This document shows positions 1-12,229 of a DNA stretch of 64,000 bases, in pieces (positions within the stretch are counted from its first letter, which is position 1; each line of letters starts with the position of its first letter). Made by a program: the position numbers and the translations under genes. Source of the DNA: Phlebotomus papatasi (taxonomy: Eukaryota; Arthropoda; Insecta; Diptera; Psychodidae); assembly GCF_024763615.1 (NCBI RefSeq), contig NC_077224.1, positions 72,426,712 to 72,490,711 of the forward strand, in the 5' to 3' direction. Below the pieces are notes generated by a model, which saw only the letters and a program-made list of their open reading frames with translations, did not search any database and had not been told where the DNA came from.

Positions 1-794
1 TAATTTCTAAGAAGGGAATTCTTTTAGATATTAAGGGGAAAATTTACTACAGAAACATTGACATTTCTGGGATAAATCCCAAGAAATGTTAGAGGAAATA
101 ATCTATAGAAATGTCCCCTAGGAAATCTCTGGAAATTCCCTAAGAAACTAAAGAATTTTCCAAGACTGAAAATTCATTAAGAATACCTTGTGGTTTTTCT
201 TGGGAAATTTCCACAGCTTTTTTTGATGAAATATTCCTGAATCAGTAGGGAAATTTCTCCTGGGATGTTTTATTTTTAATTGGTCGAATTCATCCACGAA
301 ACGAATGACATATTTTGCTGTTAGAAAGCACGTTTTCCATTACTGTAGTAAAATTCGAAATTTAGGAAAAAATAGTGAAAACACTCGCATATTCACCAAA
401 ACGGGAATACACATTATTTACCAAAATAATTGGTCTGTACTCACTAGTTATTACCCACATGGGACTTCCTAAACTTACTTAGTTAGGCCTGTATTCTTAT
501 TCTGATAGATCTCGTTGATGTTTTTTAGCCCTTATCTTAAGGGATAAAATAGTTTTTGTAAGTGAATTGACTGTAAACGTATGAGTACATACCGGTTTAC
601 TACAAATTACATTAATTTAGTAAACCATTCCATAATAGTGAATCGGTGAAGAGGTACACACTATCCAGGACGTAATTTGACCTTTTACATTTAACCAATC
701 ATGATTATTATTGCTTGTGCAATAGTTTTAGAAAACATAAAAATTAAACATTAAAAAGTCAGTGAAAAGTCTTACTTAATTGAGATCATTGACT
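1..794. other. AT-rich sequence with degenerate GAAATTTC-type repeats
   Basis: The first 260 bases repeat loose variants of GGAAATTTCT/AGAAATTCC. No gene is visible. Confidence 0.4.
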
Positions 795-1226
795 TAGGGT
801 AAGTGTGCCAAATTCCGGCCAGCTTGCAATTTCGGCCACCTTTTTTGCTCCTCAAATTTCCATGAACTTTTAGATTTTACGTACTCTAGAGATTATACAA
901 TGCAAAAGAATAACAAAAAATGTGGATTCGACAAACGAGATGACGTGAAAAATATACTGGAAGAATTCCCGAAGGGCATGGAACTATGAGAATGACGGTG
1001 GCCGAAATAGAGCACCAAAGCTATGTCTATATTTTTATTCATTTTAAAATGTATAAAGATTGATTATAGAGTAAATAAAGACGGTAAACTCTTTACAAGG
1101 TTCCAAGCAACATTCTTTCAGAAGAAAGAATTAAAAAAAATCAATTTGTACTTAAAATATTACTTTTCAAACTTGAGACTTTGACGCTTGCATGCAACTA
1201 TGCCGAAATTTGGCACACTTACCCTA
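795..1226. mobile_element. TAGGGTAAGTGTGCC MITE, copy 1
   Basis: Starts TAGGGTAAGTGTGCCAAAT and ends with the complement ATTTGGCACACTTACCCTA, flanked by TA. 430 bp, non-coding. Other copies are at 7657-9396 and 28386-28811. Confidence 0.85.
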
Positions 1227-1552
1227 TATGAACAAAACGTACGGTAAAACAATTTTTAAATTTGATCCAAAACCGAGTAAAATCATTAAACCATTAAAAT
1301 ATAATTTCGGTAGGAAAGAGGGTAGTGAAAGAAGAAAGTACACATAATAGATAATAAACACATATGGGGCGTATGGTCATCGAAGATTCGAAATCCGTAT
1401 GTCTAACTGTTTGGCCTGTGGTGCAGTAACAAACTTACGGACAAATAAAAAATTAAAGAAAATCAACTTCAATTTAAATTTGTTTATGTGAATATATCTT
1501 GGGCTAGTGCCTTTGAAATCATAGGGTGGCAGAATTAATTGTGGCCTCTGTC

Positions 1553-1690
1553 TTTAGGGGAAAACGCGCTACTTTCGGACGACTGAAGCTTCCGAGAACT
1601 CAATATTTTTTCGAAGTTCTTAATGGAGTTGACCCATGACTCTTTTTACAAAATTTGTAACATCGGACTAGCTATTAGAATATAATTTTG
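1553..1690. mobile_element. Half of a GCGCGCTA-CTTCGGACGA MITE
   Basis: AGGGGAAAACGCGCTACTTTC then GGACGACTGAAGCTTC matches the left terminus of 55585-55806. The right half is missing. Confidence 0.4.
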
Positions 1691-1708
1691 TAATGGATCA
1701 AATTCATT

Positions 1709-2664
1709 AGGGGAGACTGGGACACATGTAAAAATTTTCAATAGATGCGAATTTGAGGTGACTTTCCAAGCACACAGTGATTTTTTGGAAAATATTTCTT
1801 TGCTCATGTTTTACCGTTGGGTATAGGCAATTTATCGAGGGTAATGCGGATGCTGGAAAACAATTGAGTTTTCCATAAAAATAAAATTTGTGCCACTGTG
1901 CATTTTTCTCTTTTAAAAAAATACCTGGGGTAGAAGTAAACACTTTCTGGGGAAGATGTAAACACCCTTATTTCCACCCTTGAAATTAACTTAGCACCAC
2001 TTCCAATTATTTTAATTACTTAAGAGATATATAAAGACTGTTTATTTTTCAAAAAATCACTACACTTTTTGCAAGGAATAATTAAAATAGCAAAAAAAAC
2101 TAAAAGCATGCAAATTAAAGACATTTTTCAATGGATTTTCCCCATATTTTGACATCATGTGACTTCTTATTGAACACAACGAAAAATTTCCCACCTTGAG
2201 ATGCAGCAGTCAAACGAATGAAACGAAGAAGAAGAAGACAAAAATTTTGCCATTCATTCTATACTCGCGATATCTACAATTACGGGGAAATTACCTGTTT
2301 ACATCTACCCCAAATTCTGTTTTCTAACCAATTATTAATTCTTTTAAAATAATGAGAATCTCAATTTCTCTAGTAAATGCATTAATATAATTCTAAAATA
2401 TGTAGGAAAGAACTGGTATTGCAACATTTCGATTATTTTACACAGTTTTTAATTTCCAAGTGGAAATCCAAATGACCAAAATAATCGAAATATCAATATT
2501 TTCGGGAAAAATGACTTTTATTTTTAAAGTATTAGGATTTTATAGACCAATTCATCTGTGGACATATATCCCTATGGTATCTATGAATGCTTATGGGTAT
2601 TATCCTCTGGAGTCCTAAAATTAATGAAAAAATCACAGTGTTTACAACTACCCCAGTTCCCCCT
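1709..2664. mobile_element. GGGGAGACTGGGACA MITE, possibly nested
   Basis: Outer ends GGGGAGACTGGGACACATGT and ACAACTACCCCAGTTCCCCC pair. An inner pair (GGGGAAGATGTAAACACC near 1950 and TGTTTACATCTACCCC near 2300) suggests a related copy inside. Non-coding. Confidence 0.55.
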
Positions 2665-2929
2665 AAAAAATATTGAAAATAATGAATTCCTCGTAAAAAA
2701 CTACAGTGTCACAAAATGATTTCGAAAAACCTCTAAATTAAAAATATTTCATGTCTTATGACAACACAACACAGTTTTTTTTTTTGGTTTTCGAAATCAT
2801 TACCGACACCTTCCAAAAAATAAACTATTTAAATCTAGGAGATATCGCAATCGATCTTCGATGACCCCCCTCACTTATATTCCGTTTTTTTTTAATTTCT
2901 TTCGCATTCTTATCATTTTCAATTTACAG

Positions 2930-3600
2930 ATGCTCTGGATAGAAATTTAGACAGATCCGCTGACTATTGAATTTGAACATAATTTACGGTAACTTTAAAA
3001 CTAGTTCTAAATCCATTTTTAATCCACTTCTAAATTTTCCAACGAAAATTCCTTCAGTTGTCCCTATTTTATTTATTAATCCTTCGTCATGTTTTATCCT
3101 TGTAGAAAAAAAAATTGAGTTCTTCATGGGGTGACAACGCCAAAGCTTATAGGAAAAGCAAAAATAAATGTATAATCGTGAGGATTCTCACATATCTCAT
3201 ACGTCTCCCTACTTTGGCAATTCAACGGCTTGGGGACAAAGCCCAGGAGGGAGTCTATATGGGAGAGTTTCCATCGGAGAGCATTCATCTCTATGACATG
3301 GCCCGAGGTCGCGGCGGGGGTCGTGAAATGTGAGCCGTGCTCAGGGATGGAATGTGGTTGCATGGAGGAAATTGAAAAGGGAATATATTATTTTCGTTGT
3401 GAAAAAGGGAAAATGGGATTTTGGGGCGGGTAGATTTTGGTGTTTGTCCACCATCGAATCCTGGAATAATGCAATGTGTGCAAATTTTGCATTAATTCCA
3501 AACATTTGCCATTGCAATGTGTCGCGGAATTTTGACTCGTGCGGTATATTGTGTATAAGTCATATCTTTTCGGAGTGTGAGTTTTGCGTGTAATTCAACA
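2930..3600. other. Unassigned GC-richer patch
   Basis: A locally less AT-rich island around 3115-3360 with overlapping open frames on both strands (66-87 codons). None has family features or convincing splice sites. Could be an unrecognised exon, UTR or old repeat. 3600-4270 also shows nothing recognisable. Confidence 0.2.
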
Positions 3601-4494
3601 CTTTTGTTGGATTTCTGGGCTAGGAGGAAATTGACAAGTGGATGATTAGGGGAAATTGAGAAAAATACCCTTCAAAAACACCCTTTTCTGTCGTTAAACC
3701 TTCTTTTCAAATGGGAAAGTGCAAAAAGTTTTTTTTTCTATGCGTGGGAAAAGCACCAAATCATCGACATCACCATACACCTTACTAACTTTTTTCACCT
3801 GTAATCCATCTACTTTGTCAATTTAATATCAATCTCAAGGTGTTCAATCACACTCCGACTTCTTTTTCGGGAAAAGGATCCGTTTTGTGAAAAGAATGCT
3901 ATTTAGGAAATTTACATATCACAAGAAAAGTTTGCGTGATCTTTATACCTTCCGAAACTACGTTCTAAGTTTTGACGCCGCCTGAAACTTAAGACGCAGA
4001 CGTCCTTAAGAAGTTTTAGAAGAGAAAATGAGAAAGCATCTTCACAAAATGAAGTACGTAAAATTTAAATTTAATAAATTACCGCCTAAAATACTAAAAT
4101 TTCGCCAGGTAATTTTATAGTTAGAACAATAAGGGTGCAATGCTATAACTTTTTAAAACACCTCAAATTTGTTAAAACTACTGCTAGGGCCTTTTAATTT
4201 ATAGTTAGATTTTCAAAGTTTCTAAGTAATATGATCCCAATTTTTTTCGATTTCGATCAAACTTGTGGGTCCCGGTCAAAATTCTGAAAGCTAAAATCCC
4301 GAAATCTAAAATCCCGAAATCCAAAATCCCGAACGCAAGAATCCCGAATGGGCTGTAATCCCGAAAACCAAAATCTCGAATTCTTAAAAATGCAAATTCA
4401 AATTAAACCTACTCCCACAATTGCACTCGCGCTTCCTGAAAACTAAGGGAAATTTTCTGTATCTTGGGAAATTATTCAACACATTAGGGGGAGG

Positions 4495-6268
4495 TGGGGC
4501 TACTTTGAGCTATGGGGCTAGATTGTTATAGGGCCAATCCATCTCAAGACGACCATAGGGGTACCCTTCATGGTCTTAGATGTTTCTGAATTTTACATAT
4601 GTTAAAGTACACGATAAAATAATATACCCCTATTTTTTTTTTCGTCCGAAAAAAAATCCTGGCCGGAGATACATGGCGTCAAAGATGGCGCCTCGCACTT
4701 CATTCCTAAATTGCGATTTTTAGCAAATATTTTAAAATGCTCTATTTCGGGAACGGGTTGAGATTTTTTCTTACTCTTTTTTTTATTTGAAAGATAATTT
4801 TATACTCTTTAAAACGACATACTTGATTTTTCATTATCTGCTTAAGTTTTTTTGTAACGGTCTTTTAAAAAATTTTTAAAAAAATTTAAAAATTAATTTT
4901 TCTCAAAAACCCCATTCTAAAAAAATTTCATTTTTTTACTGTTGATCAGTAACATTGAGTACTATATTCCCTGAAAAGGCGAGCTTCCACTTTTGCACTT
5001 ACTTTTTTTTTAAAAATATTTGAAAAATTACCATATTTTCAAAATTAAAAATAACCAGTTAAACTCAAAATTTTGAGTTCAACTTTTCAGGGAATATAGT
5101 ACTCCACAATACTTATAAACAGCCAAAAAATCAAGATTTTTCGAAATCAAGTTTTTGAAAAAAAATTTTTTTTTGAGTTTGAAATAAAAATGTCATTTAT
5201 TGACAAAAATAAGCCTTTAAATCATATTAAACACATGTACTAATTATGTTTTTTCTGTTTTCTTTTACTTTTTCAAAAAAAAAAATTTTGGAATTTTTTT
5301 TGGATTATTTTTGAAAAAATTAAAAAAAAAAATTTTTTTTTGAAATTCCGTTTAAAAAAATCTACATATTGACACATGTGTCAAATGTATCTTAAAATTT
5401 GATTTTTGTCAATAAAAGACATTTTTATTTAAAACTCAAAAAAAAAATTTTTTTCAAAAACTTGATTTCGAGAAATTTTGATTTTTTGGCTGTTTATAAG
5501 TATTGTGGAGTACTATATTCCCTGAAAAGTTGAACTCAAAATTTTTAGTTTAACTGGTTATTTTTTATTTTGAAAATATGGTAATTTTTCAAATATTTTT
5601 AAAAAAAAGTAAGTGCAAAAGTGGAAGCTTGCCTTTTCAGGGAATATAGTACTCAATGTTACTGATCAACAGTAAAAAAATGAAATTTTTTTAGAATGGG
5701 GTTTTTGAGAAAAATTAATTTTTAAATTTTTTTAAAATTTTTTTAAAAGACCGTTACAAAAAAACTTAAGCAGATAATGCAAAATCAAGTATATCGTTTT
5801 AAAGAGTATAAAATTATCTTTCAAATAAAAAAAAAGAGTAAGAAAAAATCTCAACCCGTTCCCGAAATAGAGCATTTTAAAATATTTGCTAAAAATCGCA
5901 ATTGAGGAATGAAGCGCGAGGCGCCATCTTTGACGCCATGTATCTCCGGCCAGAATTTTTTTTCGGACGAAAAAAAAATAGGGGTATATTATTTTATCGT
6001 GTACTTTAACATATGTAAAATTCAAAAACATCTAAGACCATGACCCCTCGATTTGCGATTTTTTCGGTCGTTTTGAGATGGATTGGCCCTATACGATTTT
6101 CTTGTATATTTCTAATAGAAACTGGGTTTTAACATGATGCAATTTGGATAGACTAAATAATTGTGGATCTACATAAAATAATTGTAAGGCCCAGCTTCAT
6201 TTAGAAATAAGCGAAAAAGTCGTAAAACAATCTAGTCCCAAAGCTCAAACTAGCCCCACCTCCCCCTA
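4495..6268. mobile_element. GGGGGAGGTGGGGCTAC MITE, interrupted by a large palindrome
   Basis: Ends TAGGGGGAGGTGGGGCTAC and GTAGCCCCAC-type complement (TAGCCCCACCTCCCCCTA). The flanks match the uninterrupted family member 34421-34896 up to the palindrome junction on each side. Confidence 0.75.
4531..6089. mobile_element. 1.56 kb palindromic foldback element
   Basis: Starts GGGCCAATCCATCTCAA and ends with the complement TTGAGATGG-ATTGGCCC after a GTTTT variation. Arms of about 750 bases pair almost base for base around a centre near 5310. Flanking TA duplicates as expected for insertion at TA. Strong A/T runs lie at the centre. Open frames inside are by-products of the palindrome. Confidence 0.8.
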
Positions 6269-6375
6269 TCTTCCTTATAATTTCATCCATTTTAAGATTC
6301 TTAACATTCGGAGTTTTGAATTTCGGGATTTTGAAGTTCGGGATTTTGGCTTTCGAGATGTCGGCTGCCTCCGGT

Positions 6376-7100
6376 TGAAAAAAAAACGATTTACACAGAA
6401 ATATATTTTGTAAAATCGTTTGTAAATGAGTATGAATTCTTACCGGTGGTGGGGCTTTACGAAATTCGCGTAAGCCGTATAACCCACTAAAACGTTCGTA
6501 TAAGTTTGTACTTTTTTACAATATTTTGTTCGTAAACATTCGTAAAGTTTCATAATTTGTTCGTAAAGTTTTGTCACATAAACGAAAATGTACGAAAATA
6601 TATTTGTAAAAGATCAAAAAACGCTTATTATGTGTCTATGTTACGAACGATGTTTGTGAAAAATTACAAACTTTTATGAACTTTTGAAGTGGGTTATGTG
6701 CGATTTACAAAAATTTCGTAAGTCCTCAGTAGGAACCAGTGGGAAACTGATGGAAATGTAGTGTCATCATTATTTTGATTGAAATTACGTTGTGTCCTCT
6801 CTCGGATTATGCTGTAGATCTGTCTAGCACTTAAGTCGCACCTCTGCTTAAATTTGGCTTGAATCAAGTCATAAACGAGTTAATTTGACCGTAATTACAA
6901 ATTATTTTCTGTTTTATAAACTGATTTCGAAGAGATTGTTTTTCTTCCAAAAAATGTTAATCGGTAATTATATTTAAACTCTTAAATACCTTCATTGAAT
7001 TTTATCGTGTTATGATACTGGCTTTTACGTATAAGCCGTCTTTAGATCCTTTTATACCATTTCAGTGTTTAAGAATTGTCAGAAAAGGTTAAACTTCAAG
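6376..7100. other. Possible CGTAAA-rich inverted-repeat element, otherwise nothing seen
   Basis: 6400-6745 has repeated TTCGTAAA/TTTACGAA phrases similar to 55905-56575. The ends are not clear. No gene. Confidence 0.3.
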
Positions 7101-7640
7101 CCTTGTTGTTTACTGAAACTGTTTACTGAAACTGTTTATACTGAAATATTTGTGTTCATAGACAATTTTACTGTTCTCAAAACCATAAGAATTAACTGTT
7201 AGAAGGAAAATAATTTTTCTCCAGAGATTTTCTCTTCGCAAAGAATGTAACTATTCGCAGGAAAGTAAAGTTTTACTATTTTCAGAAAATCTTACTGTTC
7301 TCAAGAAGTTTTAATGTTCCCAGAAAATTTTACTATTTACTAAAAAAATTCCGCTCACAGAGAATTTTATTATTCGCACATCTCCATAATTTCCGTAGAA
7401 AGCTTTATTGTTTGCAGACATTTTATTGTTCACAGAATACTTTATTGTTCACAGAACAGTTTAATGTTCACAGAACACTTTACTGTTCAAAGGAAATTTT
7501 ACTCTTCGCTGTAAATTTTATTGTTCGCAAGAGATTTTACTGTTCACAGAAAATTTGACTATTCGCAAGAAATTTCTACCGTTCTTAGAAAATTTGAATT
7601 TTCGCAGAACATTTTACTGTTCTCAGAAAATTTTACAGCG
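7100..7640. repeat. Degenerate minisatellite, unit about 22-30 bases
   Basis: Some twenty loose copies of TTTTACTGTTCACAGAAAA with variants (TTATTGTTC, ACTATTCGCAG). Spacing is irregular and sequence divergent. It continues at 9590-9690 beyond two inserted elements. Confidence 0.7.
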
Positions 7641-7656
7641 CACCAACATATTTACT

Positions 7657-9396
7657 TAGGGTAAGTGTCCCAAATTTCGGTCAGCTTGCAATTCCGGCCA
7701 CCCGGCCACATTTTTTGTTCCTCGAATTTCCATGAATTTTTAGTTTTTGCATACTCTAGAGATTATGCAATGCAATAAAATAACAAAAAATGTTGCTTTG
7801 ATAAACGATAAGACGTGAAAAAAGACAAGGGCAAGGAATTATTAGAATCAAGGGGATGACATTAGCTCTGAATAATGTGACCGGTTTTAGTGTACATTTT
7901 TCCCTGTTTTCGTACACATTTCACAAGATATCTCCAAAACTACGTAGGTTTCCAATTTGTAGTTTTCGGTTGCCCATTTAGTATTAAGTTGGTTTAATAA
8001 TAAACCCAGAAGTTTTTTCGACACGCTAGAAACATATGGAAAACATAGGAAATGTCATGCTCCTGATTAGAATGAAGGTGGCCGAAATAGACAACGAAAG
8101 CTATGCCCAATCCGTAAAAAATTACTCTGACTCAAAAATGACTGGTTAATAAATGGTCAAAAAAATTACTCCTAATTGGAATCTTAAGAATTTGTCATAT
8201 TCGCGTCGAATTTTGGTCACAGCATTACTTAAGATTGAATTAGTAATATAACAGTTATTTTACGGTTCTAAAATTTACTCTACCATGCAGTAACAAAAGC
8301 GACTCCAAATGACGGTATTTTTCCGTACAAAAAATGACGCGCCAAAAACAATGCATTTCGCGTCCTTCTCTAGCGCATAGGTACGAAATCGACGTACACA
8401 CTTTGAATGAAAACGTTTAGTGCACTTCACAACTTTGTATTGCATTACGACTGTAGACAATATTTTCTCAACAATTCTTCACATTTTCCATCGTTTTCTA
8501 CTACGTTCTATGTAAATTTCTCTATTTTTTCCTAATTCACTACACACATTTGCGAAGATTTTTGCCGTTCGCCTATTCTGAATGAGCCATCCGACATGTC
8601 GAAAATTTTCCCATTGGATGTCAACAACACAAAAAAATCTTTTAAAATTTTCACTAAATAGGTCTTTTCGACACAAAATTTTAATCACAGGATACTCCAG
8701 AGACTGGAGCAAACTCCTAAATCACAAAATTTCATTTTGCAAAAAAAATGTTTGTGTGTTTATCATGCAAAAAATTGCCTAATTTTCACTTAACTTCTGT
8801 CGGCACTGTACTTTTCGAATCACAACACACATCTCTACTGAAGGAGCTTTTCCTCCCAATGTACACTATTATATTGTTGAGAAAACACGCGAAAATATCA
8901 ATTACTTTGCGAATTCACAGCTCTGAATAGTTCTATTTGCCATTTGACAAGTGAAATTTCCCCTCAAATATATCCAGTGAGGAGAAGAATTTTTGTTGGT
9001 ACACTGGAAGTCGGCGTCATATTTTAGTCGTAGGCGGGTAATCTCAGAGTTATTATAACGCCAAATGACTTCCGTAATTACCGTCATATTATTCCCCACT
9101 TTCCGTCATTCGACTCTCTGACGACCGTCATAGGACCCGTTTTTGGAATCCAGAATACATACATCCAACGGTAATCTTACTCCAAATTGCTATTTGGGTG
9201 TATACATTTTTAATCATTCGAAAATGTATTAAGAATGATTTTACAGAAAATGAAGACGATAAACTGCCTACAAGGTTTCAAGCAACACTTCTTAAGGAGA
9301 AATAAAAAATTCAATTTATATTAAAGTTATTATATTTTAAATTTGAGACTTTTGCGCTTGCATGCAACTCTGCCGAAATTTGGCACGCTTACCCTA
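7657..9396. mobile_element. TAGGGTAAGTGTGCC MITE, copy 2, enlarged by insertions
   Basis: Outer termini match 795-1226 (TAGGGTAAGTGTCCCAAAT and TTTGGCACGCTTACCCTA). Comparison with that copy suggests extra DNA at about 7853-8065 and 8109-9200. The second insert has several small open frames without family features. Confidence 0.7.
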
Positions 9397-9572
9397 GGTG
9401 GCTGTAACGCTCCTTTAAGGGAACGCTTCTCTCGCACCAAGGTCCTTCAGTCCTGGCGATTCTCCGTCACCTCGGTCCAGAAACGTAGAATAGGTCACCG
9501 TTGAGAAGTCCGTGCTATCGAAGGCTTCTATAAATACTTTTATGGGAGGTTGTTAGCCCCTGGCCAAAAAAA
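9397..9572. repeat. Dispersed repeat related to 47682-48321
   Basis: Shares phrases with that repeat: TGGCTGTAACGCTCC versus TAGCTGCAACGTCCC, GTCCGTGCTATCGAAGGC versus GTCCATCCTATCGGAGGC, and GGTTGTTAGCCCC. Probably a retroposon fragment. Confidence 0.45.
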
Positions 9573-9589
9573 AAGAATTTAATTCTCCA

Positions 9590-9690
9590 AGCAAAATTTT
9601 ACTGTTCTCAGAAAATTTCACCGGTTCCAGAAAATTTTACTCCTCTGAGAATTTTTTATGCGCTGGAAACTACTGTTCTTAAGAAGAAAC
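9590..9690. repeat. Continuation of the TTTTACTGTTC minisatellite
   Basis: Four to five units of the same kind as 7100-7640 (TTTTACTGTTCTCAGAAAA). They are separated from the main array by inserted DNA. Confidence 0.6.
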
Positions 9691-9788
9691 AAACGACTGA
9701 CCAAAATTAAATATCATAGATTCGATATTTAAGATATTCAAAATATTATTTCAAATTTATTTATTTCATTTTAATAGTTTTTGCTTAC

Positions 9789-10034
9789 TTAGGGTAAAAT
9801 GAACACCTATTGACACTTTAAGAACTCGTGCTAGGACTTATTGACCCCTTACTCTGTACCATTTGGATTGGAATACAAAATTTGAACATTTATATAATAT
9901 TTAACGAAATACGTAGATTAATGAGAAAACATCATATTACTTATAAATTTTATCAGATACATTAAATAAATTGCCACATTTTGACAAAAGTGCCAATAGG
10001 GGTTCCCTATCGAAGAGGTTTTCCTTTGACCCTA
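9789..10034. mobile_element. TAGGGTAAAATGAACACC MITE, copy 1
   Basis: Ends TAGGGTAAAATGAACACCTA and TTCCTTTGACCCTA with paired inner sequence (CTATTGACACTTT / AAAAGTGCCAATAG). An inverted copy is at 49704-49937. Confidence 0.65.
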
Positions 10035-11432
10035 TACATTTAATCTCCTTTAAAAGAATATAAAATAAAAAAAACTTTTGAAAAACAGGGGACCCACTCA
10101 TGAGTGTAGTCGTCTCTCAAACTTATTCTAGAAAGATTTGTACACAATTTGGGAAAAATTACTTAAAATTAATTTCTTAATATGTATAATATATTCTTTA
10201 TTTAGTTATTATTTTCTATATAATTTGTTTATATTTTTTAATATTTTAATTTGTATTTTTGTTCTCGGGCAAAGGGCTGAAATATCAGTCTTTAAGAAAT
10301 TTCAGTAACTTGAAATATTACAAAAAAAATTCTATGTAAATTCATTTATTAAAAGTTTAATGAATTCTCTGTAATCCCCACAGGCTGGAAGAAAGTAGAA
10401 AGTGTGATTGCCAATTTGTTCACCTCAATCATGAACAGATAGAAAAATAATTTCAGTCCAATGACGAACTTTCTGTGGCGCATCATCTGAGTCTGCCAAG
10501 GTACACCTCATCCCTCCTTGTCCAGTGGATAGCAAAAATCTAATTAATGGCACAACAATCAAGTGAGAAACCATTTCCTCGGGGAATCTAACTCTCTATG
10601 TGTACTTATATCCAGCACAAGGTAAAATTTGTCCGTGAAATTGCAACAGGAAGGAAAAACTTTCTCCCCGATGTCACTCCGATGACCTCTGGGGAGTCTA
10701 CCTGGGTTTGTGGTGGAAAGTCCAGGTGCAAATTGTACGGGGGTGGCAATCGAAATCCTTCACCAACTTACTTACAAGTTAATTAAACTTGCAAGGGTCT
10801 TTTATTCATTCAAAAACTTGTATGCCTTGGGTAGCTTAAGAAAGAAATCTTACTCCAGCAGTTGCATTAATAATGAGAGGATGTTGTTCTTTTTTTCCCC
10901 CCTTCAATCCACCCCCTTATAATTATTCTCAATTTCTACGAGGATTCTTCAACACAAATTGGTGCTCACTTAAGACCAACTGAGCAGCGGGAAATTGGAT
11001 AAATTTCCTGCTTCGAGGATTTCTTCTTCAACTTTCTTAATTATTTATTGAATTTTGTACTGGTCTTTTGTTTCCTGAGGTTGAATGTCAGAATTTTTGT
11101 AAAGGATTCCTTTCGTTCTTTTGCTCTTTTTAACTGCATTTCTTAGTTCTCTGCGTGATTTCAAATTATGTCTAAGGCCAACGGATTTTTCAATTTGAAT
11201 TCGAAATATTCGAAATCTCCAAAGTCTCCGAAATGGTATTCTCATACTCAGAGGAATTCGGGCTTCTTCGGGTTGCTTTGATTCTAGAAATGTCAAGTTC
11301 ACTTTGTGAAATACACAACTTCGAGTAAAACCACGTCAGTCTTTGAAAATTCTTAATAATCCGTGATAACAAGTGATTAGTTGAAGGAATGTTGTTGAGT
11401 CTTAGTTCGTGACACGCCCGCGTTTTTCCAAC
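10035..11432 (+). promoter_or_regulatory. Upstream region and presumed 5' UTR/promoter of Fic
   Basis: No recognisable coding gene. Open frames on both strands here have no family features. 11050-11430 is the likely 5' UTR and promoter because it directly precedes the Fic start, but I see no clear TATA box or initiator. The placement is by position only. Confidence 0.35.
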
Positions 11433-12229
11433 ATGCCTAAGAGTCTTCTCGAAGAGATAAAACTATCAAATTGGAGACGAAAAATGAACCACTTTACTCA
11501 CTTTGCAATCTTCTTCATGGGCATCTTCTGCTCAATTTGTGTGATATTCTTCACGAAAAACTATTCAGGAGTTGATAAGACTAAATTCAGCCTACCCAGT
11601 GAAAATTTCCTGCAAGTTCGAGATGATTATCAAGTTCGGAAGTTCCTAGATTCGTCAGAACACCCAGAAACTGCAGATGTCGTTGGGCAGAAGAATGAGG
11701 CACTGTCCATCGTGAAGATTGCTGAAGAGTTCAAGAGGGATGGAAAGGAAGACAAAGCCCTCAAACTCTTTGAGCATGCAATAGCACTGGCTCCCAAGCA
11801 TCCAGAAATCCTCACAAAGTACGGAGAATTTCTGGAACACTCGCAGAGGGACGTGGTTAAAGCTGATCAGATGTACTTCCAAGCCTTGATTGTAAATCCT
11901 AAGCACGATGCAGCTCTGCAAAATCGAAGGAGAACGGCGAATATCGTAGACAGTCTGGACCAGGAGATCCTGACGGAGCTAGACAAGAAAAGAGATGCTC
12001 TATCCCAAATTCACGAGTCCAGTGCAGCTCTCCGCAGAGCCAAGAAAGAAGCCTACTTCCAGCACATTTACCATTCCGTGGGAATCGAGGGTAACACCAT
12101 GTCGCTGTCTCAGACCCGAACAATCCTGGAGACAAGGATGGCTGTGGCTGGGAAGAGTATCGATGAGCACAATGAGATTCTTGGGCTGGACTCTGCTCTA
12201 AAGTTCATCAATGCGAGCCTTGTGAATAG
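11433..12229 (+). CDS. Fic: Fic exon 1 (membrane anchor, TPRs, inhibitory helix)
   Basis: Codes for residues 1-265 plus two bases of codon 266. It ends at the donor GTGAG beginning at 12230. Reading past the donor gives a stop after one codon, which supports splicing here. Confidence 0.95.

Larger units (their letters stand above)
4272..6375. mobile_element. Foldback element with tandem CCAAAATCCCGAAA termini, interrupted
   Basis: The left arm at 4272-4380 is several degenerate units of about 12-15 bases (AAAATCCCGAAATC...). The right arm at about 6300-6375 is the complement (TTCGGGATTTTGAAG...). The core holds the element at 4495-6268. Similar elements are at 48655-48895 and 61355-61725. 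Confidence 0.65.

Noticed and set aside
5732..6031. 99-codon open frame
   Set aside because: Lies entirely in the arm of a palindrome and is Phe/Leu-rich by composition only.
7100..7640. CRISPR-like regularly spaced repeats
   Set aside because: Repeats are degenerate with irregular spacing in an animal genome. This is a minisatellite.
11409..11432. GTG start eight codons upstream of the Fic ATG
   Set aside because: GTG is not a normal start in animals, and the ATG at 11433 has a good context.
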